From an uncultured Solirubrobacteraceae bacterium (lineage in GTDB: Bacteria > Actinomycetota > Thermoleophilia > Solirubrobacterales > Solirubrobacteraceae), in contig CATPBV010000307.1 in NCBI GenBank assembly GCA_955652345.1, positions 1 through 7,942 of the forward strand: a stretch of DNA of 7,942 bases. The letters run 5' to 3'. Below, piece by piece: positions 1 through 5,726 of this stretch (position 1 is the stretch's first letter; every line of letters begins with the position of its first letter). The position numbers and the translations under genes were made by a program. The notes beneath the pieces were generated by a model that saw only the letters and a list, made by a program, of their open reading frames with translations, was not told where the DNA came from and ran no database searches.

Positions 1-122
1 CCCCCGTTTCCCCGGCGCGCCGCCCCAAACGTGCTGGTTCAGTTAGAACATGCGACGGTCGGAGTCCGCACACCGGCGCGGGCTCAGCGGCAGGAAATGT
101 CGATCCACAGGAGGAAGCCGTC

Positions 123-797
123 ATGGAGCACTCGTTAGACCGCAAGCTTGTCGTGGAGTTCATTGGCGTGTTCATCTTCGTGTTCACGGTCGGGATGGTC
201 ACCCAGAAGGCCACCGGAGCCGGGGCCCTCGCGCCGATCGCGATCGGGTTCGTGCTGATGGTGCTGGTGTTCGCCGGCGGTCACGTCTCGGGCGGCCATT
301 ACAACCCGGCGGTCAGCACCGCGGTCCTGATCAGGGGCAAGATGACCTCCAACGAATGGCTCGCCTACATCGTGGCCCAGCTGATCGCGGCCGTGCTCGG
401 CGGGTTGCTCGTGCGGGCGATCGGTGGATCTGAGAGCGCCATCCCGGTGGCTGGCACCGGCAAGATGCTCGTGGCCGAGTTCATGTTCACGTTCGCGCTC
501 GCGTACACCGTCTTGAACGTCGCGACCGCGAAGGGCACCGAGGGAAACTCGTTCTACGGGCTTGCGATCGGAGGAGTCATCGTCGCCGGCGCGTTCGCCG
601 TCGGCGGTATCTCAGGCGGCGCGTTCAACCCGGCGATCGCGCTCGGCGCGAGTGTCACCGGACTGTTCCAGTGGAGCCACTATTGGATCTACGTGGTGGC
701 TGACCTGATCGGCGCCGCGGCCGGAGCGGCCGCGTTCCTGTATATCCAGCCTGGCGAGAAGCGGGCGGGCGACATCCAGGCAGCCGCCACCAGATGA
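123..797 (+). CDS. Atypical MIP-family (aquaporin-like) membrane channel
   Basis: A 224-aa integral membrane channel of the major intrinsic protein family, expected to pass water or small neutral solutes across the cytoplasmic membrane. The protein is almost wholly hydrophobic with about six membrane spans in two halves. Each half carries the pore-loop signature: SGGHYNPAVS with NPA at residues 61-63, and SGGAFNPAIALG with NPA at 169-171. Length fits bacterial MIPs (about 220-280 aa). The ATG is set by AGGAGG at 109-114, 8 nt upstream. Oddity: canonical aquaporins and glycerol facilitators have Arg right after the second NPA as part of the ar/R filter; here it is Ile172. I recall a widespread, poorly characterised bacterial clade with NPA-[VI]-A-[LV]-G at this site and think this belongs to it. 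Substrate is therefore open. A hydrolase gene follows after 41 nt and is probably co-transcribed. Confidence 0.93.
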   Translation: MEHSLDRKLVVEFIGVFIFVFTVGMVTQKATGAGALAPIAIGFVLMVLVFAGGHVSGGHYNPAVSTAVLIRGKMTSNEWLAYIVAQLIAAVLGGLLVRAIGGSESAIPVAGTGKMLVAEFMFTFALAYTVLNVATAKGTEGNSFYGLAIGGVIVAGAFAVGGISGGAFNPAIALGASVTGLFQWSHYWIYVVADLIGAAAGAAAFLYIQPGEKRAGDIQAAATR

Positions 798-805
798 GCC
801 GATGG

Positions 806-820
806 CCAGCCCACGGCTGG
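806..820. repeat. Small hairpin between channel and hydrolase genes
   Basis: CCAGCC (806-811) and GGCTGG (815-820) form a perfect 6-bp stem with a 3-nt loop in the 41-nt gap between the two plus-strand genes. No T-tract follows, so it is not a convincing terminator. It could stabilise or separate parts of a shared mRNA, but short GC-rich dyads also arise by chance. Confidence 0.3.
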
Positions 821-838
821 ACGGCGGCCTGAAGGCGC

Positions 839-2068
839 ATGATCGTGGATGACGCTGACTCTGCCGCGCCTGGTCTGGGCGCCGTCCGGGGGCTGTGTGA
901 GTCCACGCTGCGAGACAACTGGCGGGAGGGTACCCGGCAGTCGGATGGCGTCCGGTTCGGCTACACGCGCCCGAGCCCCGGTCACTATCCATTTCAGTGG
1001 TACTGGGACTCGTGCTTCGCGGCGATCGTGTGGCGCCACTTCGAACCCGCCCGTGCGCGGGTGGAGCTCGAGTCACTGGTTGCAGCGCAGCGTGAGGACG
1101 GGTTCATCGGGCACACGATCTTCTGGGACACGCCACTCAACGAGCGCCAGCGCCTGAGCTACAACGTCACCAGCCCGGATGCGCCGATGACGGCGAGCAT
1201 TCAGCCGCCCGTGCTCGCCTGGGCCTGGCGGATCGCGGTCGGAGAGCCCGCGGATGTGCCCGCGATCTCTCGCCACTACGACTGGCTCGCTGAGCACCGG
1301 GATCTCGACGGGGACGGGCTGATCTGGATCGTGCAGCCGGACGAGTCGGGGCTCGACGCCTCGCCGCAGTTCGATGCGATCTGGAGAGCGCACGCGCATG
1401 GGCTGCCCGAGTTCCTGCTGCTCGTCCACCGCAACCGCAGGCACGGCTACGACCTTCGGCGGATCCTCGACGACGGCGGGCCCGTGTGCTGCGAGGTCAT
1501 GACGAACGTGCTCCACTCGCTGTCGCTGATGGCGCTCGGCCGGCCATCGCTGACGAGCACGATCGTCGAGCGGATGTACGACGACCAGGCGGGCCTCTTC
1601 CGGCCGATGGCGCGACCCGAGCCAGAGCGGACTCCCAGCGTCACCTGGGCGGCGCTGTCACCGCTGGCGCTGCCGGACCTACCGGAGGCGATCGGGCGCC
1701 GGCTCGTCGAGGAGCATCTGCTCGACCCCGAGCGGTTCTGGCTGCCCGTGCCCCCGCCGTCCGTTCCCGCTGACGATCACGCGTTTTGCCGTCACGACAC
1801 GCACCCGATCAAGCGCTACTGGCGTGGCCCGACGTGGATCAACGCCGCCTGGCTGCTGTGGCTCGGTCTGATCCGCCTCGGCTACGAGGACCACGCTGCG
1901 ACGCTGTCCACCCGCGTCGGTGGCGCCGTCGCGGCGGCGGGTCTGCGCGAGTACTACGACCCCTACAGCGGGGAAGGGTTGGGCGCCGTCGACTTCGGAT
2001 GGTCGACGCTGGTGCTCGAGATGCTCGAGCCCGATCCGCACGCGGCCTCGAGCTATCTGCGCGCCTAG
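839..2068 (+). CDS. MGH1/GH63-like glycoside hydrolase (mannosylglycerate or glucosylglycerate hydrolase type)
   Basis: A 409-aa soluble (alpha/alpha)6-barrel hydrolase, without signal peptide, so cytoplasmic. Characterised relatives (Thermus and Rubrobacter MgH, mycobacterial GgH; roughly 420-450 aa) split the compatible solutes mannosylglycerate or glucosylglycerate into hexose and glycerate. Visible landmarks are GHYPFQWYWDSCF (48-60), SIQPPVLAWAW near 120-130, DESGLDASPQFD with the candidate catalytic acid Asp173, KRYWRGPTWIN (325-335) and YYDPYSGEGLGAVDFGW with the candidate catalytic base Glu379. The Asp/Glu roles are assigned by motif resemblance to MgH/GgH. Start is uncertain: ATG 839 lies only 3 nt from GAAGG (831-835), while in-frame GTG 845 has 9-nt spacing; the products differ by two residues. 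Located 41 nt after the channel gene, probably in one operon. Exact substrate cannot be read from sequence; other alpha-glycosidase activities of this clan remain possible. Confidence 0.85.
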   Translation: MIVDDADSAAPGLGAVRGLCESTLRDNWREGTRQSDGVRFGYTRPSPGHYPFQWYWDSCFAAIVWRHFEPARARVELESLVAAQREDGFIGHTIFWDTPLNERQRLSYNVTSPDAPMTASIQPPVLAWAWRIAVGEPADVPAISRHYDWLAEHRDLDGDGLIWIVQPDESGLDASPQFDAIWRAHAHGLPEFLLLVHRNRRHGYDLRRILDDGGPVCCEVMTNVLHSLSLMALGRPSLTSTIVERMYDDQAGLFRPMARPEPERTPSVTWAALSPLALPDLPEAIGRRLVEEHLLDPERFWLPVPPPSVPADDHAFCRHDTHPIKRYWRGPTWINAAWLLWLGLIRLGYEDHAATLSTRVGGAVAAAGLREYYDPYSGEGLGAVDFGWSTLVLEMLEPDPHAASSYLRA

Positions 2069-2170
2069 GCGGCGCGGGCTATCAAGCTCCGGCCATCGAC
2101 GACGCAGCCGGGCGGCGGCGACCCGGTTGCGCCGCGGACCCGTCCCGCCTAGTCTCCGTCGTGCGCGCGA

Positions 2171-2180
2171 GGGTGCACCC
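2171..2180. promoter_or_regulatory. Perfect 10-bp palindrome in the 2069-2294 gap
   Basis: GGGTGCACCC is a perfect palindrome about 115 nt before the start of the next gene, in the only intergenic space available for its promoter. About 14 nt further on, GGAAT (2194-2198) and GTT (2218-2220) resemble loosely the GGAAY-N(17-19)-GTT promoter elements used by ECF sigma factors. Both are weak, unsupported candidates. The rest of the 226-nt gap holds only an imperfect 7-bp stem (2106-2128, one G-T pair, no T-tract) after the hydrolase stop. Confidence 0.15.
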
Positions 2181-2280
2181 AGTCCGCGGGAAGGGAATCT
2201 CCCACCTCGTCCCGATAGTTCACGATCAGCCGAGCTGACGATCTCTTTGCTGCCCGAGCAGGCGGACGCCGGGCCTCGCG

Positions 2281-2287
2281 AAGGAGG
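2281..2287 (+). promoter_or_regulatory. Strong ribosome binding site that fixes a TTG start
   Basis: AAGGAGG is followed by a 7-nt spacer and TTG at 2295-2297. The frame is open far upstream, but no other start has comparable spacing. The conserved-looking N-terminal helix begins at this TTG, so it is taken as the start of the following gene. Confidence 0.8.
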
Positions 2288-2294
2288 ATCGTCC

Positions 2295-2828
2295 TTGAAC
2301 CTCGAGCACTATCGGAAGGAAGCGAAGCGGCTGCGCCGCGCGTTCGCCGCGGGAGATCCGCGCGCGTTTTCGCGGGCGGAGGCGGCCCTCGGTGAGCGGT
2401 CTAAGGAGCGCTTTCTGCTGAGCGACGCCCAGCATGTGATCGCGGTCGAGCGCGGCTATCGCTCGTGGCCCGAACTAAGGCGCGCGGCGGAGCCGATCGG
2501 GCACCCTCGGACAGAGACCGTCATCGACACCGGGCTGGAGTACCGGCCAGGGGACGCTGTCCGGGTCCGCGTGGTGCAGCGCGAGCACCGGATCTGGGTT
2601 GTCGACGATGGCGTCGCGTTCGACCAGGCGGGACGGCCGCGGGCGTGGCAGGCGGCCGCCGACAGGGTGCACAAGGAGTTCGTTGTGAACATCAGCCGGC
2701 ACGGGGTGATCTCGCTGCCGGTGATGCGGGGCTACCTGTCCGAGCAGGAGGTCGTGCGCAGAATCGCGAAGGCGTCTCTCGCGCTGTATCAAGAGATCCT
2801 CGACTTGGAGGGCGCTACGGCCGGTTGA
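2295..2828 (+). CDS. Two-part protein: short helical N-terminal module plus uncharacterised DDG domain
   Basis: A 177-aa soluble protein of unknown function. Residues 1-65 (NLEHYRKEAKRLRRAF, then LLSDAQHVIAVERGYRSWPEL) match a module I know as the N-terminal lead-in of many bacterial ankyrin-repeat and related proteins: a basic helix, AGDP, then DAQ-x-VIA-x-E-x-G-x-x-SWP-x-L. No ankyrin repeats follow. Residues from about 72 form a second, mixed beta/alpha domain (VIDTGLEYRPGDAVRVRVV, then WVVDDGVAFDQAGRP) ending in a helix. The GD-x-V-x-V-x-V...DDG pattern faintly recalls DUF1828-type domains; this is speculation. The TTG start is chosen from the adjacent Shine-Dalgarno. It lies 226 nt after the hydrolase gene, so it may have its own promoter. 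Its stop codon lies inside the 3' end of tag on the other strand. GC-rich coding like its neighbours; no sign of recent transfer. Confidence 0.82.
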   Translation: MNLEHYRKEAKRLRRAFAAGDPRAFSRAEAALGERSKERFLLSDAQHVIAVERGYRSWPELRRAAEPIGHPRTETVIDTGLEYRPGDAVRVRVVQREHRIWVVDDGVAFDQAGRPRAWQAAADRVHKEFVVNISRHGVISLPVMRGYLSEQEVVRRIAKASLALYQEILDLEGATAG

Positions 2829-3459
2829 ATCGCGCTCGAGCAGTGTCGACGTGTGCCCGGGCGTCGCAACCGGTGAGGTGGTCGTTGACCAGGCCCATCG
2901 CCTGCATGAACGCGTAGGCCGTCGTCGGCCCGACGAATCGCCATCCCCGGTGCTTCAGGTCCTTGGCCAGCGCCTTCGACTCCGCGGTGACGGACAGTCG
3001 CGCCAAGCCGTCGCGGTCAAGGCGCCCACCCCGCGCTTGGGGCTCGAAGCGCCACAGGTAGTGGGCCAGCGATCCCTCGGCTTGCACGAGCTCAACCGCT
3101 CGTCGCGCATTGTTGATGACCGCCTCGATCTTTCCTCGATGACGCACGATCGCCGCGTCCGCCAGCAGACGAGCGACGTCGCGCTTCCCGAAGTGCGCGA
3201 TTCGCTCGAACTCAAAGCCGGCGAAGGCATGCCTGAACGCCTCGCGCTTGCGCAGGATCGTCAGCCACGACAGCCCGGCCTGGAATCCCTCGAGGCTGAG
3301 CTTCTCGAACAGACGCACGTCGTCGGACACCGGGAAACCCCACTCGGTGTCATGGTAGGCGCGATACTCCGGAGCGGAGGTGGCCCACCAGCAGCGTGCG
3401 ACGCCGTCCTCGCCGGTGACGACCCCGGCCTCGCGCACCCCCGCCCGGTCCTCCGTCAC
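2815..3459 (-). CDS. tag: DNA-3-methyladenine glycosylase I (Tag)
   Basis: Base-excision repair enzyme that removes 3-methyladenine from alkylated DNA, acting in the cytoplasm. The 214-aa product follows the Tag family end to end: RCWW with Cys23, AYHDTEWG with Tyr35/His36, LEGFQAGLSW with Glu57 and Trp65, IVRHRGKIEAVINNARR, WRFVGPTTAYAFMQAMGLVNDH, and His194/Cys198. Cys23, His36, His194 and Cys198 correspond to the zinc site of E. coli Tag; Glu57 corresponds to the base-recognition Glu38. The open frame extends to 3630, but GTG 3459 is preferred: it overlaps the upstream cyclase stop as GTGA and has GAAGGA (3468-3473) 8 nt upstream. This gives a 22-residue N-terminal extension over E. coli Tag, so GTG 3438 is an alternative start. 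Stop is TAG. Translation is probably coupled to the cyclase gene. The 3' end overlaps the convergent gene by 14 bp. Confidence 0.95.
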   Translation of the reverse strand: MTEDRAGVREAGVVTGEDGVARCWWATSAPEYRAYHDTEWGFPVSDDVRLFEKLSLEGFQAGLSWLTILRKREAFRHAFAGFEFERIAHFGKRDVARLLADAAIVRHRGKIEAVINNARRAVELVQAEGSLAHYLWRFEPQARGGRLDRDGLARLSVTAESKALAKDLKHRGWRFVGPTTAYAFMQAMGLVNDHLTGCDARAHVDTARARFNRP

Positions 3460-4283
3460 CGCATCGTTCCTTCGAACCTTGCCGGGCTTGGTGCCCGGTG
3501 CCCGGCTGTCAGGACGAACGACTCGATCGGTAGCTGGCGCCCACGGAGGGTGAGCTCGCGCCGCGGCGCTCGTGCCACCAGCTGATCGTCGACCCCAGCG
3601 CTTACCAGTAGCTCGCCGCCTGACGCGCACTCCTGCATGCGCGCTGCGGCGTTGACCGGGTCGCCGAGGGCCGTGAAGTCGACAAGCTCCCCGCCCACGT
3701 TGCCGACGTAGGCGACGCCCGCGTTGACGGCGACTCCCAGGTCAAGCCAGGGGCCCTCTTCACTCCCGTAGCCGACAGCTCGGAGTAGGTCGATCCCTGC
3801 GAGGACGGCCTGTCGCCGGTACTGAGCACCGGCGATCCCCTGAACGAAGAAAGCCATCACCTCGTCCCCGATCAGCTTGTCGATCACAGCGTCATGTCGC
3901 ACCAGCGTCTGTGTCGCGATCACATAGAACCGGTTGAGCAGCGCCGCAAACTCTCCCGGCAGGTTGCGCTCACCGAGCGCAGTGGATCCGCGAACGTCCG
4001 CAAACAGCACCGCGATGTCGACCTCCGCTCCCCCTACCGGGAGCGAGTCGCAACAGCGGCTGCACAGGTTCGGGTTCTTGCGCGAGCGCCTGAACCCGGC
4101 GATCCCGAGGGCGCGCCCGCCGAGGCCGCCAAACGGGTTGTTGCACACCTTGCAGCGCGGCGGGGAAGGCAGGTAGCGAAACAGATGCCTTGCCCTGACC
4201 AATGGCGCGTGCCCGTCGATCAGCAACGTGCGCCATTGCTCCGCTCGCGAGGCGTCTGGGATGGCGGGTGCGGGCTCGTTCAC
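3456..4283 (-). CDS. Class III adenylate cyclase with N-terminal cysteine cluster
   Basis: A 275-aa predicted soluble cyclase making cAMP from ATP. The catalytic domain covers about residues 86-265: metal-binding Asp96 in VLFADVRGST and Asp140 in DKLIGDEVMAFF, base-selecting Lys136 and Asp208 (the Lys/Asp pair typical of ATP-specific enzymes), and transition-state Asn211/Arg215 in LGDPVNAAARM. All key residues are present, so an active homodimer is expected. The N-terminal part has CKVC (44-47) and LCSRCCD (Cys74, Cys77, Cys78), with a glycine-rich stretch and RKNPNLC between. Such a C-x2-C...C-x2-C arrangement suggests zinc or another metal/redox site; I know it from similar actinobacterial cyclases, but its role is unknown. 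Start is GTG 4283 with GGGGA 6 nt upstream; no earlier start exists before the in-frame TGA at 4356-4358. It overlaps tag by 4 bp and follows the helical-protein gene after 72 nt. Confidence 0.92.
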   Translation of the reverse strand: MNEPAPAIPDASRAEQWRTLLIDGHAPLVRARHLFRYLPSPPRCKVCNNPFGGLGGRALGIAGFRRSRKNPNLCSRCCDSLPVGGAEVDIAVLFADVRGSTALGERNLPGEFAALLNRFYVIATQTLVRHDAVIDKLIGDEVMAFFVQGIAGAQYRRQAVLAGIDLLRAVGYGSEEGPWLDLGVAVNAGVAYVGNVGGELVDFTALGDPVNAAARMQECASGGELLVSAGVDDQLVARAPRRELTLRGRQLPIESFVLTAGHRAPSPARFEGTMR

Positions 4284-4355
4284 CGAGCGTCCCCGTGGGC
4301 GCCTACGGAGCGGCCCAGTCGACGGCGACCGTGGTGAATCTCTCCGGCGATCGCA

Positions 4356-4703
4356 TCAAGGCTCTAACTGGCCCGCTTCAGGCTCCGCGGGCTTTGCGTG
4401 GCGCGAGAACCCGAAGAAGCGCTTGACGCGGTCAACCTCGTGCTCGGCCTCCGCCATGGGTGCTAGCAGGGTGACCACGTCCGCCAGGGTCTTCGTGAGC
4501 TGGTTGACGGAGTCGGTCAGCGGACCGACCGCTGTTGCAAGGCCCTCAATCACCTCGACGTGGTGTTCGATCGATTCCGTCGCGCGCTGGATGGCCTCCA
4601 CCGCGGCGATGATCTCGCGCTCAGCCTCGACGATCGGCGTTTCCAACTCACGTTCCGCCACTCCGAGGACCGACCGCAGAGGCCGGAATAGGAACTCGAG
4701 CAT
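4356..4703 (-). CDS. Hypothetical amphipathic helical (coiled-coil-like) protein
   Basis: A 115-aa protein I cannot assign to a named family. It opens with a short hydrophobic/basic stretch (MLEFLFRPLRSVLG), then runs from about residue 17 to 95 as acidic amphipathic helix with regular Leu/Ile/Val spacing (REIIAAVEAIQRATESIEHH; LTDSVNQLTKTLADVVTLL), and ends in a charged tail (RVKRFFGFSRHAKP) rich in Pro and Glu. The pattern suits a coiled coil or an apolipoprotein/phasin-like surface-binding helix bundle; this is inference. The open frame reaches 4829, but the added residues look non-coding, so ATG 4703 is preferred even though no clear Shine-Dalgarno is seen. TAGCAT lies 10 nt before the ATG and could be a -10 for a nearly leaderless mRNA. 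The cyclase gene starts 72 nt downstream in the same frame, so co-transcription is likely. Confidence 0.7.
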   Translation of the reverse strand: MLEFLFRPLRSVLGVAERELETPIVEAEREIIAAVEAIQRATESIEHHVEVIEGLATAVGPLTDSVNQLTKTLADVVTLLAPMAEAEHEVDRVKRFFGFSRHAKPAEPEAGQLEP

Positions 4704-5079
4704 CTCGGGCCAGATGCTACTCAGCGTTGGTCCGGCCGCGGCTAATTGCAGACCTGGCAGCGCCCGCGAGGGCAGCAGCAAGCCGGGAGGTCTGCGAACG
4801 CCCTGGACGGGCGCCATCGCCGAAGCCACTGGAGCGCCGCGGGCTGGGTCCGGTCATCGGAGCCCCCCGGCCAACAGCGACCTGCGATGCCGGCCAGGAG
4901 CTGATTGGTCTCAGCCTCCGGGCGCGACGCTGCCGCCTCGATGTGATGATGGATCCAGTCGCCGGGCATCGTGATCACAGGGGTACCCAGCAACATCATC
5001 GGCGTAAGAACCAAAGGCCTTAGCGAGCGGGCTCCGGGTTGAGCGGGTGCTCTACACCGGCGCCCGATGTGGCAAGAGG
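4704..5079. other. 376-nt stretch without a convincing gene
   Basis: This gap separates two minus-strand genes. The longest minus frame (4742-5014, TTG start, 90 codons) reads MLLGTPVITMPGDWIHHHIE near its start, then becomes Arg/Pro/Cys-rich without family resemblance. It has no ribosome binding site, and third-position GC looks lower than in the flanking genes. It may be a decayed gene or chance. An imperfect dyad (5044-5050 with 5060-5066) lies just past the stop of the 5080-5442 gene and lacks a T-tract. No tRNA-like or known regulatory structure is seen. Confidence 0.45.
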
Positions 5080-5442
5080 CTACGCGCGCTGCGGAAGCTC
5101 CGCGATCGCCTGTTGGTACATCTCCATCTGGCCGGCGACGCCCTCGTTGGTGAAGCCCTCGATGTGCCGGATGTCTTCCACCGCCAGCTGCGCGTTCACG
5201 GTGTTGCGCTGAAACTCGTCATCGGCACGGAACCCGGCGATCTGCTCAGCGCTCCCACGAACCGTGATGTAACCGCCAAGGTCGGTGTTGGGCCCGAGCA
5301 GCACCACGTCGAAGCCTTCGATCCGGCCCTCCTGCTGCATGCGGCCAAGAAGACCCAAAGCCTCGTTGAACACCTCGATTGCCCGCTCCTCGGCGCCGCG
5401 CACCGGGGTGCCCCAGCCGATGAACAGGACTCGATCGGCCAT
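5080..5442 (-). CDS. Conserved-looking small alpha/beta protein of unknown function
   Basis: A 120-aa soluble protein without signal peptide. Predicted order is strand (RVLFIGWGTP), helix (ERAIEVFNEALGLLGRMQQE), strand (IEGFDVVLLGP), strand (LGGYITVRGS), helix (AEQIAGFRADDEFQRNTVNA), strand (DIRHIEGF), final helix. This beta-alpha-beta-beta-alpha-beta order fits a ferredoxin-like or dimeric alpha/beta-barrel fold, as in small stress-related monooxygenase-like or EthD-like proteins. I recall near-identical actinobacterial orphans annotated only as hypothetical, and no catalytic residue is obvious. The ATG is well supported: GGAAGGAG (plus positions 5448-5455) lies 5 nt upstream. It reads away from the ASST-like gene across a 284-nt divergent region, and toward the helical-protein gene 376 nt downstream, so it is probably its own transcription unit. 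Confidence 0.87.
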   Translation of the reverse strand: MADRVLFIGWGTPVRGAEERAIEVFNEALGLLGRMQQEGRIEGFDVVLLGPNTDLGGYITVRGSAEQIAGFRADDEFQRNTVNAQLAVEDIRHIEGFTNEGVAGQMEMYQQAIAELPQRA

Positions 5443-5535
5443 GCCAACTCCTTCCGTCGTGCCCCGCCCCTCGTGGCTGGGCCTGTGCGCTCAACTCTCG
5501 CACCGGAAACTGGCGAACGCAAACCCAGCAACGAC

Positions 5536-5562
5536 CAAATAACAAGCCCGCGTATCACGCAA
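5536..5562 (-). promoter_or_regulatory. Candidate promoter for the 120-aa orphan gene
   Basis: In one of the few AT-richer patches of the window, the minus strand reads TTGCGT (5562-5557) and, 15 nt later, TATTTG (5541-5536), about 95 nt before the ATG at 5442. The spacing is shorter than the ideal 17 nt and the -10 is a partial match. Treat it as a weak candidate. Confidence 0.2.
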
Positions 5563-5569
5563 TCGTCCC

Positions 5570-5689
5570 GCGTGTCCCGGCACGCTCGGCTTGGCGATTT
5601 GTCGCCTTGCTCCAAGGCTGCGGCGTCCGATGTGGTCGGGACCGACACGGTCCCGAGTGTTGAGCAACGCTAAGCTCAAGGTCGCGACC
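5570..5689. repeat. Run of inverted repeats upstream of the ASST-like gene
   Basis: Six short dyads lie in 120 nt: GCGTG/CACGC (5570-5585), GGCGA/TCGCC (5593-5606), GCCTTG/CAAGGC (5604-5618), TCGGGACCG/CGGTCCCGA (5636-5656; 9 perfect pairs, 3-nt loop), TTGAGC/GCTCAA (5660-5679) and the palindrome GGTCGCGACC (5680-5689). None is followed by a T-tract on either strand. They fill the divergent region up to 37 nt before the plus-strand start. They could be operators or a structured mRNA leader. Only the 9-bp hairpin is individually striking. Confidence 0.5.
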
Positions 5690-5726
5690 GACGCTGTTCG
5701 CTGTTCCATGAGTCATCGGGGGTGAT

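Noticed and set aside
5..49. CGTTT/AAACG around a GGCGCGCC core (5-31) and GTTC-N5-GAAC (37-49) as terminator or operator
   Set aside because: The outer and inner arms are out of register by half a base with unpaired C runs, no T-tract follows, and the 4-bp arms of the second dyad are too short to support.
50..433. 127-codon plus-strand frame before and across the channel gene
   Set aside because: Arg/Gly/His-rich shadow of the MIP gene, which has the real family motifs and ribosome binding site.
2851..3585. 244-codon plus-strand frame
   Set aside because: Lies wholly opposite tag and the cyclase end, whose conserved motifs are in the minus frame; no family resemblance.
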